From JAZGAE01 sp036475545 (GTDB lineage Bacteria; Pseudomonadota; Alphaproteobacteria; DATDPM01): a stretch of DNA of 21,634 bases. The position numbers and the translations under genes are program-made. The notes below the pieces were generated by a model, which saw only the letters and a list, made by a program, of their open reading frames with translations, did no database searches and was not told the origin of the DNA. The stretch lies in the NCBI GenBank assembly GCA_036475545.1, contig JAZGAE010000029.1, positions 1 through 21,634 on the forward strand, in the 5' to 3' direction. Below, piece after piece: positions 15,170 through 21,634 of this stretch. Within the stretch, counting starts at the first letter, position 1. Every line of letters starts with the position of its first letter.

Positions 15170-16072
15170 CTAGAAGGAGAGTCGGAAGCCGGTCAGGAGC
15201 GCCCAATCGTCGCCGTCGGTCGGGCCGTCGGGGTCGTCCTCGGAGCGGTCGCTGTAAGCCAGGAGGGCCATCATGTCGAGGCCGGAGCCGACGGTGTAGC
15301 GGCCCCAAAAAGCGAGCGTTTCGAACGGATCCTCGGTCGGCTGGCCGAGGGCGTCGCGGCCGGTCCCGTAAAAGCGCGTGAGACTCAGCACGCCGGAGTC
15401 GAAGGAATAGGTGAGGTCGAGGTCGTAACCGCCGGACGCCGCCGGCCCGGGGCCTGTCCCCTCCCCGCTTACCCGAGCTTCGGCGAGGGCGCCGCCGAGG
15501 CTGATGCCGGAGACGCCGATGCGCCCGCCGAGGCCGAACGAGTCGGACGAGACGGGAGCCGCGCCGACGCCGACGCCAGGACCGCTCCACTGCGACGCGA
15601 AGCCGGCGCTAAGGGAAATATCCATGCCTTGGGCGAGATGGTCCAGCGGGTGATCGTAGCCGAGGGCGATGCCGCGGCCGGCCTCGCCCGTTCCCAACAG
15701 GGTGTCGCCCAGGCCCGGGTGCGCGACTCCGAGGCCTGTAGGGCCAAGCTGCGTGGCCCCCGGACGCGGGGTGAAGGTGGCGAACGGGATGCCGCTTTCC
15801 CGCAACAGGGTGAGCGACACGGGGCCGGTCAGGCTCGACGACGGGCCAAGGCCGACGAGTTTGCCTTCCACGGCAGGATCCGAACGGAGCATCAGGCCGC
15901 CCCGGTGGCCGTACTGTCCCGGCGCAAGCGCGATCGCGCGTCCTTGCGCGAAGGCTCCGGCTCCGGGGGCGAGATCCTGGGCCGAGGCAAGAGCCGGCGC
16001 CGCCAGCGCCGCGACGGCGACCGTGAGACCCGCCAGTCGTCGCCTTGCTGCGCGCAAGCGTGTTCGGGTCAT
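15170..16072 (-). CDS. Porin-like outer-membrane beta-barrel protein (300 aa)
   Basis: The N-terminus is a classic signal peptide: an arginine-rich start, a hydrophobic core (LAGLTVAVAALAAPAL) and a cleavage site at ASA-QDL. The mature part is rich in Gly and in alternating strand patterns. Examples are GRGIALGYDHPLDHLAQG, DISLSAGFASQWSG, FGLGGRIGVSGISLGGAL, YDLDLTYSFDSGVLSLTRFYG, GRYTVGSGLDMMALLAYSD and the terminal WALLTGFRLSF. The final aromatic residue (Phe) is the usual signal for outer-membrane barrel assembly. The late strands resemble alphaproteobacterial porins, although at 300 aa it is shorter than most 16-strand porins. Its substrate cannot be told. It is divergent from the response regulator across a 248-base spacer, which invites but does not prove regulation by that protein. 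Confidence 0.75.
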   Translation of the reverse strand: MTRTRLRAARRRLAGLTVAVAALAAPALASAQDLAPGAGAFAQGRAIALAPGQYGHRGGLMLRSDPAVEGKLVGLGPSSSLTGPVSLTLLRESGIPFATFTPRPGATQLGPTGLGVAHPGLGDTLLGTGEAGRGIALGYDHPLDHLAQGMDISLSAGFASQWSGPGVGVGAAPVSSDSFGLGGRIGVSGISLGGALAEARVSGEGTGPGPAASGGYDLDLTYSFDSGVLSLTRFYGTGRDALGQPTEDPFETLAFWGRYTVGSGLDMMALLAYSDRSEDDPDGPTDGDDWALLTGFRLSF

Positions 16073-16320
16073 GGTGGCCGCGCTCTCTCCCTTGGCTCCA
16101 AGGGCCCTCGGCCCGCGCCTGCGGCGCCCGGGATACCGTTTTGGCCGATGGAGATTGTTTTCGGCTACCGATTTTCCACATATTGGTTAACCAAAGGTGA
16201 ATCGAGCCGGGGTCCGCCCCGGCGAGCCGCGGCCCCGAGGGCGTGCGGGGGGGTGCCGGATCGCGATTGCGACGGCGTTCCGAGATATCGGCAACAGGGG
16301 TCGGGGGACAGGATGCAGCC
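16073..16320. promoter_or_regulatory. Divergent promoter region of porin-like gene and response regulator
   Basis: This spacer holds an AT-rich core (about 16139-16200) in GC-rich surroundings. A candidate plus-strand promoter is TTGTTT (16155-16160), an 18-base gap, then CATATT (16179-16184). It is followed by the perfect 12-bp palindrome TTGGTTAACCAA (16183-16194) and the GANTC site GAATC (16199-16203). The palindrome contains TTAACCAA on both strands, one base from the CtrA half-site TTAACCAT of Caulobacter, and GANTC is the CcrM methylation target. The palindrome's overlap with the -10 box suggests a repressor or autoregulatory site. Function is inferred, not shown. Confidence 0.4.
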
Positions 16321-17010
16321 ATGACGACGGGGAAGAAGATCCTTCTCGTGGACGACGACGAGCCGTTGCGGCAGGCGCTCACGGAGCAGCTGCAACTGCA
16401 CGAGGAGTTTTCCATCATCGAGGCGGGCTCCGGCAAAGAGGCGCTGGATCTCGTCAGGAGCGATTACTTCGAAATCATCGTCCTCGACGTGGGCCTGCCC
16501 GACATCGACGGCCGCGAGGTGTGCCGCTTGATGCGCCGCAACGGGCTCAGGACCCCCGTCATCATGCTGACCGCGGCCGATTCGGAAGCCGATACCATCC
16601 TCGGCCTGGATTCCGGCGCCAACGACTACATCACCAAGCCGTTCCGTATCGGCGTCCTGCTCGCCCGCATCCGCGCCCAGTTGCGCCAGCACGAGCAAAG
16701 CGAGGACGCCGTCTTCACCATCGGCCCCTTCACCTTCCGCCCCAGCGCCAAGCTGCTGTTCGATGCGGCCAACGACCGGAAAATCCGGCTCACCGAAAAG
16801 GAGACGGCGATCCTGAAATATCTCTATCGCGCCGGAAACAAGGCGGTGAGCCGCGAAGTGCTGTTGGACGAAGTTTGGGGCTACAACGCCGGAATCACCA
16901 CCCACACCCTCGAGACCCACGTCTACCGGCTGCGCCAGAAGATCGAGGCCGACCCGTCGATTGCGGAGATCCTGATCACCGAGCCCGGGGGATACCGGCT
17001 GAATCCGTAG
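16321..17010 (+). CDS. OmpR/PhoB-family response regulator transcription factor
   Basis: A two-domain transcription regulator of 229 aa. The receiver domain has the acidic pair D11-D12 (LLVDDDE), the phosphoacceptor Asp56 (IIVLDVGLPDIDG), the switch Thr84 (MLTAAD) and the conserved Lys106 (DYITKPF). The C-terminal winged helix (about 130-228) has LTEKETAILKYLYRAG, VSREVLLDEVWGYN and the recognition-helix region THTLETHVYRLRQKIE, ending EPGGYRLNP. All key residues are present, so it should be phosphorylated normally. No histidine kinase is in the window. The sequence resembles the strongly conserved alphaproteobacterial regulators related to CenR (cell-envelope control), but I cannot confirm orthology. 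The ATG at 16321 has ACAGGA about nine bases upstream. An intrinsic terminator follows the gene. Confidence 0.93.
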   Translation: MTTGKKILLVDDDEPLRQALTEQLQLHEEFSIIEAGSGKEALDLVRSDYFEIIVLDVGLPDIDGREVCRLMRRNGLRTPVIMLTAADSEADTILGLDSGANDYITKPFRIGVLLARIRAQLRQHEQSEDAVFTIGPFTFRPSAKLLFDAANDRKIRLTEKETAILKYLYRAGNKAVSREVLLDEVWGYNAGITTHTLETHVYRLRQKIEADPSIAEILITEPGGYRLNP

Positions 17011-17023
17011 CGCCCGCGCGGGC

Positions 17024-17047
17024 GCGGCCACCGCCGGCCGCATTTTT
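17024..17047 (+). terminator. Intrinsic terminator of the response regulator gene
   Basis: GCGGCC (17024-17029), a six-base loop and GGCCGC (17036-17041) form a GC-only stem followed by A and T5 (17043-17047). It starts 14 bases after the stop codon. A second GC palindrome (17010-17025) just before it could form an alternative stem. An unrelated inverted repeat, GTTTCGA-AC-TCGAAAC, lies at 17048-17063. Confidence 0.7.
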
Positions 17048-17099
17048 GTTTCGAACTCGAAACGGAACCGCAAGAGCGGTCCGGCGCGGCCGGCCGCGT

Positions 17100-17840
17100 T
17101 CAATCGGCCGCCGAAACATGCGCGTCACAGTGGATTTCCCCCGGCCCCATGCCGCGCGCCGCAAGCAGGCGCACGGTGGCCTCGATCATGGCCGGCGGAC
17201 CCGCCACATAGGCCATCCAGCCTTTGAGCTCCGCGAAATCCTCCGCGACCGCGTCGCCGACGAGGCCGCGGCGGCGCTCCTTTTGCCCGTCGGCGTCGGA
17301 CAGAACGGGCGTGAAACGGAAGTTCGGGTATGCGCGGGCGAGCCCGAAGAAATGGTCGTCGAGATAGAGCTCGGCTTCGCTGCGCACACCGAGATAGAGG
17401 TGGATCGGTTGATGCATCCCTTTGACCAGCGCCGTCTCGACGATGGACTTCGCCAGCGCGATTCCGGAGCCGCCGGCAATGGCCAGGATTGGCCCGGCAT
17501 GGCTCTCGCGCAGCCAGGCATCGCCGAACGGGCCCTCGACCGTGATCCGGTCGCCCGGCGACAAGTGGTCGAAAAGGGTCCGCTCGCCGCCCGCCCTGTT
17601 GGTGTCCCGGATGTGGAATTCCAGCAACGGCTCGTCGGGGCGATTCGCCATGGAGTAATCCCGCGGCGGCAGATCGGGAAAGGTAACGCGGGCGTACTGG
17701 CCGGCCGAAAAGGCCAAGGCCTCTCCGGAAACGGCCTCGAGACGCACCACCGTGATCCCCGGCCCCGGCCGCGCCACGCCGACCACGTTGCACGAGAGGG
17801 TGCGCGGCGGGTTCGAGTCGTGGGTGTCCCGGTCGCTCAT
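17100..17840 (-). CDS. FAD/NAD(P)H ferredoxin-reductase-type oxidoreductase (246 aa)
   Basis: This is a ferredoxin-NADP reductase superfamily flavoprotein. It has the FAD-binding barrel motif RDYSMANRP at 60-68, the flavin phosphate loop GGERTLFDHL at 84-93, GPFGDAW at 103-109, the nucleotide-binding motif IAGGSGIALAKS at about 121-132, VAGPPAMI near 213 and the terminal CDAHVS. This layout is that of the reductase halves of ring-hydroxylating oxygenases and CDP-deoxyglucoseen reductases. However, there is no plant-type [2Fe-2S] domain at either end, so an external partner is needed. The ATG at 17840 is the family-compatible start; the frame stays open upstream to 18116, but that part is Ala/Pro/Arg-rich and looks non-coding. 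Its neighbours do not reveal the substrate. Confidence 0.88.
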   Translation of the reverse strand: MSDRDTHDSNPPRTLSCNVVGVARPGPGITVVRLEAVSGEALAFSAGQYARVTFPDLPPRDYSMANRPDEPLLEFHIRDTNRAGGERTLFDHLSPGDRITVEGPFGDAWLRESHAGPILAIAGGSGIALAKSIVETALVKGMHQPIHLYLGVRSEAELYLDDHFFGLARAYPNFRFTPVLSDADGQKERRRGLVGDAVAEDFAELKGWMAYVAGPPAMIEATVRLLAARGMGPGEIHCDAHVSAAD

Positions 17841-18124
17841 GAATGGTCCAAGATCTTCGATCTCCCCTGGAACACGGAACCGGCCGGCTCCAGCGGACGC
17901 GGAAACGGGGGCGGTGGGCGCGGCGGGCGGGCGCTGCCAGGAGGATTGCCAAAACCGCCCTGCCCGGCGCCTGCGAGCGGCGCGCGCACGGGCACGGTCC
18001 GGCGTGCGGCCGCGGCAAGGATATGGCGTGGCATCGCCCGGGATCAAGGCCGATGCGGCGGCCGGGGCCGGCGACGGGACCGGTGCCGGCGGCACGGCGC
18101 GGGTCGGCTCCGGCATGAATTCAG
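17841..18124. other. GC-rich stretch without a supported gene, upstream of the oxidoreductase
   Basis: Minus-strand frames cross this region, including a 65-codon one (18034 to 17837) whose TGA overlaps the oxidoreductase ATG. Its codons lack the strong third-position GC bias of the real genes here, it is mostly Pro/Arg/Ala, and it has no ribosome binding site, so I do not call it. The promoter of the oxidoreductase should lie here or further upstream. Confidence 0.4.
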
Positions 18125-18127
18125 GGG

Positions 18128-18267
18128 AAAAGGCATGCGCCCGGTCAGGGGGGTGACCGGGCGCATCTGAAGCTCCTTATGGAGTCCGGGTTCAGCAGGG
18201 GAAACTGTCCCGGACGATTCGAAGCCATTGCAGCTTCGACCGCTCCTTAAATACTAAATTAATACAA
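18128..18267 (-). ncRNA. Candidate structured small RNA (about 140 nt) or tiny-ORF leader
   Basis: Read on the minus strand, a perfect -10 box at 18280-18275 is followed by a run of hairpins. The first has a seven-pair stem (18233-18239 with 18219-18225), the second a seven-pair stem (18209-18215 with 18184-18190), and a short CTCC-ATAA-GGAG stem follows (18173-18184). Last is a perfect 13-pair GC-rich stem (18054-18066 plus 100, i.e. 18154-18166, with 18135-18147) with a C6 loop, then T4 at 18131-18128. This looks like an RNA gene with its own promoter and terminator. It also holds two AAGGAG sequences and two tiny ORFs: 27 codons from 18228 and about 40 from 18166. The second ORF has ideal spacing but starts inside the last hairpin. 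I match it to no known RNA family. It could instead be the end of the lolA message or a leader for the oxidoreductase. Confidence 0.5.
18135..18166 (-). terminator. Strong GC-rich hairpin with T4, intrinsic terminator on the minus strand
   Basis: The arms (18154-18166 and 18135-18147) pair perfectly over 13 bases around a six-C loop when read on the minus strand. Three bases later comes T4 (minus strand 18131-18128). It would end the candidate small RNA or the ftsK-lolA message. The plus-strand reading has no T-run. Confidence 0.6.
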
Positions 18268-18274
18268 CCGAGGA

Positions 18275-18325
18275 ATTATAGTAATGCACAGCTGGTAATA
18301 TAGGCATGCAGAATTTGCATACCTA
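18275..18325 (-). promoter_or_regulatory. Candidate promoter with a 25-bp dyad operator
   Basis: TATAAT on the minus strand lies at 18280-18275. The -35 position (about 18298-18303) has no good TTGACA match. Covering and extending upstream from it is a dyad: TAGGCATGCA (18301-18310), five bases, TGCATACCTA (18316-18325), nine of ten positions symmetrical. A poor -35 with an adjacent dyad suggests control by a DNA-binding regulator. The block 18245-18325 is strongly AT-rich compared with its surroundings. Confidence 0.45.
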
Positions 18326-18438
18326 GTCCACCGCCGCCGAAACCCTGTGTTTCCCGCCGAGTTCCGGTTTCATTGCGACGCCGATCGGCATCCAAGACTC
18401 CGCGCCGGCGGCCTCCCCGGCGTGCCCGGCGCGACGGC

Positions 18439-19140
18439 CTATTGCCCGAACGGCACGCGCGGCTTGGTGGGATCGTGGAATTCGAACAGCATTGGGGCCA
18501 GCGGCACGTCCCTGCGGCTGTCGTAGATGGCGACCGTGGTCTCGACGCCTTGGGCATCGTTCACGACCCACTGGCGCAGCATCAGCGGGCGATCCGAGAA
18601 GACGAGCGTAAGCGTCCCCGACTCGGGGTTGGCCGAATCCTCGAGGGTGAGGCGGATGGTCCCCGGCCCGCGCTTGAACGCGGTGACCTTGACCTCCTCG
18701 TCGAAGTCGAACCTTTCCCGGACCAGGACCGCGGCCGGGGTCTCGGTCAGACGCAGACGGTTCACCTGCCCGAGCTCCGCGTCGTAGAAGTGGATCCAGG
18801 TACCGTCGGCGACGATGAGGACCGGAACCGGCGGGTCGTATTCGATCCTGAGCCGGCCCGGCCGCGACAGGAACACCGTCCCTTCGGCATACCCCCCTTC
18901 GGAGGTGGACTGCAGAAACCGCGCCGTCATGGTGCGCATGTTGTTCAGATACCGCTCGATGCGCGCGATGTCGGCGACCTCGGCCTGGTCGAGCGCCGGA
19001 CCGGCCTTGGGGGCGGCCTCGAGCGGCGTCGTGAGCAGCAGCGCCGCGGCCAGCAGCGGCGCGCCGGCCAACGCCAAGCGCGTGCGGCGCCCGCGCGCGC
19101 CGTGGCGCGGCCTGCGGAGACTCGGGTCTTTCGGGTTCAT
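18439..19140 (-). CDS. lolA: Outer-membrane lipoprotein carrier protein LolA
   Basis: LolA is the periplasmic chaperone that carries lipoproteins from the inner-membrane LolCDE complex to the outer membrane. The 233-aa precursor has a long arginine-rich N-region, a hydrophobic core (LALAGAPLLAAALLLTT) and a likely cleavage site at LEA-AP. The mature part shows LolA features: ARIERYLNNMRTMTARFLQ, GTVFLSRPGRLRIEYDPP, LIVADGTWIHFYDAELGQV and the late VFSDRPLMLRQWVV. A terminal FEFHDPTKPR-like strand completes it. It begins 19 bases after the ftsK stop codon. ftsK-lolA is a conserved alphaproteobacterial pair, which supports the call and suggests one transcript. Confidence 0.94.
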   Translation of the reverse strand: MNPKDPSLRRPRHGARGRRTRLALAGAPLLAAALLLTTPLEAAPKAGPALDQAEVADIARIERYLNNMRTMTARFLQSTSEGGYAEGTVFLSRPGRLRIEYDPPVPVLIVADGTWIHFYDAELGQVNRLRLTETPAAVLVRERFDFDEEVKVTAFKRGPGTIRLTLEDSANPESGTLTLVFSDRPLMLRQWVVNDAQGVETTVAIYDSRRDVPLAPMLFEFHDPTKPRVPFGQ

Positions 19141-19159
19141 GCGCTTGCGGGACTCCCCG

Positions 19160-21514
19160 TCACCTCGCCGCGTCGTCGACGCCGCCGATCAACACCTCGC
19201 GCCGTCCGACCCGGTCGGCGCGGCTCACCACGCCCTCGCCCTCCATGCGCTCGATGATGCGCGCGGCACGGTTGTACCCGATCTGGAGATGACGTTGAAT
19301 GAAACTCGTCGAGGCCTTGCCCTCGCGGGCGACCAGGGCCAGGGCCTCGTCGTAAAGCTCGTCGCCCGCGCCTCCGCCCGCAGCCTCCAGGCCGAGCCCG
19401 GCCTCCTCTTCCTCTTGGGTCACCGCCTCGACATATGTGGGCTCGCCTTGCCGTTTGAGGAAGTTGACCACGGCCTCCACCTCGTCGTCGCGCACCAGCG
19501 GCCCGTGGACGCGGATGATGCGGCCGCCGGTGACCATGTAGAGCATGTCGCCCTGGCCGAGGAGTTGCTCCGCTCCTTGCTCGCCGAGGATGGTGCGGCT
19601 GTCGATCTTCGAGGTCACCTGGAAGCTGATGCGGGTCGGGAAGTTGGCCTTGATCGTGCCGGTGATGACGTCGACCGAGGGACGCTGGGTCGCCATGATG
19701 AGGTGGATGCCTGCGGCCCGCGCCATCTGCGAGAGCCGCTGAATCGTGGCTTCGATCTCCTTGCCGGACACCAGCATGAGGTCCGCCATCTCGTCGACGA
19801 CCACCACGATCAGCGGCAGCGGCGCGAGCTCCAGCGGCTGCTCCTCCAGGATCGGTTGGCCGGTCTCGGCGTCGAAGCCGGTCTGAACCCTGCGCGTCAG
19901 CACTTCGCCGGTCCGGCGCGCCTCGGCGACCCGGGCGTTGTAGTTGGCGATGTTGCGCACGCCGAGCTGGGAGAGCGCCCGGTAGCGGCTCTCCATCTCG
20001 CGCACGGTCCACTTCAGCGCGACGATGGCCTTCGACGGCTCCGTCACCACCGGGGCGATCAGATGCGGAATGCCCTCGTAGACGGAGAGCTCCAACATCT
20101 TCGGGTCGATGAGGATGAGCTTGCACTTGTCGGGCGGCAGCCGATAGAGGAGCGAGAGGATCATGGCGTTGATCGCCACCGACTTGCCCGACCCGGTGGT
20201 TCCGGCGACCAGCAGGTGCGGCATCCGCGCGAGGTCGACGATGACCGGCGCGCCGCTGATGTCCTTTCCCAGCACCAGGGCGAGCTCCGCCGCGGTGCGC
20301 TCGTACTTCTGCGAGGCCAGCAGTTCGCGCAGGTAGACGATCTCGCGGGCGGCGTTGGGGAGCTCGATCCCGATCACATTGCGACCGGGCACCACCGCGA
20401 TCCGGGCGGAAACGGCGCTCATCGACCGCGCGATGTCGTCGGCGAGCCCGATCACGCGGCTGGTCTTGGTCCCCGGCGCCGGTTCGAGCTCGTAGAGCGC
20501 CACCACCGGGCCGGGGCGGACCTTGACGATCTCACCGCGCACCCCGAAGTCGTCGAGCACCGATTCGAGGAGCCGTGCGTTTTGGGCCAACGCGTCCTCG
20601 TTGACCCCCGCGCTCCGCCCCCGGGCCAGGGGCACCTCGAGCAGCTCGATCGGCGGCAGCCGGTGCTCGTCGCCGGGCACGAGGTCCAGGGTGCCCTGGC
20701 CGGCGGTTCTTGCGCGGCGCCCCGGGGCCGCCGCGGCACGCTTGGGCGCGATCAGACCGTCCTCGCGCGGCGGGCCGAGCACGGGATCCCGGCGCGGGCC
20801 GGGCGCGGCCGCGGCTCGGTCGGCAGAGACGGCGGCGGGCCGCCGCCGGGCGACCCGGGAAGCGGCGCGCGCGACGGCCAAGAGCGCCCGCGAGCATTGC
20901 CCCGAGAGCCAGGCGAGGGCGCGCCCGAAGACCCGCCAATCGGCCCAGGAAAAGCCGAGCACCAGCACCGTCGCCGCCACCGTCAGCACGGCCCCGGCGA
21001 GGCCCGCGCCGGCCATGTCCACGGCGAATCCCAACTCCTGAATCAGGCTGGTGACCTCGATCAACAGGATGTGCCCTCCGGCTCCCCCGAGGCCGGTCTC
21101 CAACCCCCAGCCGTGGGGCACCGGCAGGGTCGCCAGGGTGAAGGCGCACAGAATCACGGCCACCGGCAGCAGGATGACGCGCAGCCAGACCCCGGTGAGT
21201 CCGCGGCCGGTCACGATGCGCCAGCCCCAGGCGGCAAGGACGGCGATGATCACGCCGCCGGACAGGCCCATGGCCTGAACCATGAGATCCGCGGCGTAGG
21301 CCCCCGGCAGGCCCAAGAAGTTGCGCACGGGGCCGTCCACGGCCCGGTTCCAAGACGGGTCGCTGCCGTCGTAGCTGACCAGGGCGGCGAGGAGCGCCGC
21401 CGCGATCACGATCAGCGCGAGACCCAATGCCTCGTTGGCACGGCGCCGGACGAACTCGGCCAAGGCCGGCGGAAAAACGGCGCCCTTGGCGATATGGGTG
21501 GATCGCTCAGCCAT
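19160..21514 (-). CDS. ftsK: DNA translocase FtsK
   Basis: FtsK is a septum-anchored DNA pump that clears and aligns chromosome termini at division. The 784-aa protein is complete. It has four N-terminal membrane segments (about 30-48, 76-98, 113-133 and 172-195) and a short Arg/Ala/Pro-rich linker (about 205-280). The RecA-like motor follows, with Walker A LVAGTTGSGKSVAIN at about 430-445 and Walker B LIVVVVDEMADLM at about 565-577, then GIHLIMATQRPSVDVITG and SKIDSRTILGEQGAEQLLG. The C-terminal gamma winged helix (about 720-784: FIQRHLQIGYNRAARIIERM, then EGEGVVSRAD) reads the polar KOPS sequences. The linker is much shorter than in Escherichia coli, as is usual in alphaproteobacteria. The ATG at 21514 matches the family start. 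Confidence 0.97.
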   Translation of the reverse strand: MAERSTHIAKGAVFPPALAEFVRRRANEALGLALIVIAAALLAALVSYDGSDPSWNRAVDGPVRNFLGLPGAYAADLMVQAMGLSGGVIIAVLAAWGWRIVTGRGLTGVWLRVILLPVAVILCAFTLATLPVPHGWGLETGLGGAGGHILLIEVTSLIQELGFAVDMAGAGLAGAVLTVAATVLVLGFSWADWRVFGRALAWLSGQCSRALLAVARAASRVARRRPAAVSADRAAAAPGPRRDPVLGPPREDGLIAPKRAAAAPGRRARTAGQGTLDLVPGDEHRLPPIELLEVPLARGRSAGVNEDALAQNARLLESVLDDFGVRGEIVKVRPGPVVALYELEPAPGTKTSRVIGLADDIARSMSAVSARIAVVPGRNVIGIELPNAAREIVYLRELLASQKYERTAAELALVLGKDISGAPVIVDLARMPHLLVAGTTGSGKSVAINAMILSLLYRLPPDKCKLILIDPKMLELSVYEGIPHLIAPVVTEPSKAIVALKWTVREMESRYRALSQLGVRNIANYNARVAEARRTGEVLTRRVQTGFDAETGQPILEEQPLELAPLPLIVVVVDEMADLMLVSGKEIEATIQRLSQMARAAGIHLIMATQRPSVDVITGTIKANFPTRISFQVTSKIDSRTILGEQGAEQLLGQGDMLYMVTGGRIIRVHGPLVRDDEVEAVVNFLKRQGEPTYVEAVTQEEEEAGLGLEAAGGGAGDELYDEALALVAREGKASTSFIQRHLQIGYNRAARIIERMEGEGVVSRADRVGRREVLIGGVDDAAR

Positions 21515-21634
21515 GCAGCCGTCGTGGCGTCGGGATCACTGCCGCAAGGTCAACACGAAAATTCGGCGCCATTAAGGACACGGCGAAGCGCCCGAGGGGC
21601 ATGTACAAAACATAAACGATTCTATCCCCAAGCG
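21515..21634. other. Upstream region of ftsK, cut by the window end
   Basis: About 120 bases with a locally AT-rich part (21600-21626). A -10-like TAGAAT lies on the minus strand at 21624-21619, overlapping a GANTC site (21618-21622), but any -35 box would fall near or beyond the window end. This is probably part of the ftsK promoter. No gene is seen. Confidence 0.3.

Noticed and set aside
17813..17822. A GGTTCGAGTC string resembling a tRNA T-arm
   Set aside because: It lies inside the oxidoreductase coding sequence, with no matching acceptor or anticodon arms.
17837..18034. A 65-codon minus-strand ORF whose stop overlaps the oxidoreductase start
   Set aside because: The overlap is tempting, but codon third positions lack the local GC bias, the protein is low-complexity and no ribosome binding site is visible.
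18135..18225. The hairpin cluster downstream of lolA as SRP RNA, 6S RNA or a known riboswitch
   Set aside because: I could not find the conserved SRP apical loop, a long 6S-type internal bubble, or a recognisable riboswitch core.
18276..18557. A 93-codon minus-strand ORF overlapping the 3' end of lolA
   Set aside because: Most of it is an out-of-frame reading of lolA; the tail merely runs into AT-rich non-coding DNA.

Overview
The window is very GC-rich DNA from an alphaproteobacterium, most likely of the Rhodospirillales or a neighbouring order. The evidence is the gene order mnmE-mnmG-rsmG-parA-parB facing holA-lptE-leuS, the pairing ftsK-lolA, an alphaproteobacterial thiamine-phosphate-synthase-like/YggS pair, and strong GC bias at third codon positions. 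It looks like core chromosome close to the centromere-like parS region. I see no prophage, insertion sequence, CRISPR array, tRNA or rRNA.

Layout. Positions 1-530 hold an unassigned GC-rich stretch and a small secreted protein gene on the minus strand. From 799 to 7336 all genes are on the plus strand in one compact run: a small conserved protein (DUF6489-like), a thioredoxin-like [2Fe-2S] ferredoxin, mnmE, mnmG, rsmG, parA and parB. The joins are overlaps or short gaps. Two parS sites (2851-2866 and 4975-4990) sit just after the mnmE stop codon and inside the rsmG coding sequence. An AT-rich convergent spacer (7337-7459) separates this run from the minus-strand operon leuS-lptE-holA (7460-11676). 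A ThiE-like gene (minus) and yggS (plus) diverge from almost the same point near 12615-12651. Next come, on the minus strand, a cytoplasmic-looking YkuD L,D-transpeptidase-family gene, an Ala/Pro-rich protein of unknown function and a porin-like outer-membrane protein. An OmpR/PhoB-type response regulator diverges from the porin-like gene and ends in a good intrinsic terminator. It faces an FAD/NAD(P)H oxidoreductase gene on the minus strand. The last genes, lolA and ftsK, are on the minus strand.

How the genes work together. MnmE and MnmG make the wobble-uridine modification of tRNA. RsmG methylates 16S rRNA. ParA, ParB and the two parS sites segregate the chromosome origin, and FtsK handles the terminus and division septum. 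LolA and LptE serve lipoprotein and LPS delivery to the outer membrane. HolA and LeuS are replication and translation housekeeping proteins.

The most unusual stretch is non-coding: 18128-18325 on the minus strand. It holds a 25-bp dyad, a perfect -10 box, a run of successive hairpins and a final 13-bp GC-rich hairpin followed by T4. This is a good candidate for an undescribed small RNA or a leader with tiny ORFs. Other points worth a look are two AT-rich, rare-codon patches inside mnmE and parA that share short words, and a palindrome plus GANTC site upstream of the response regulator.
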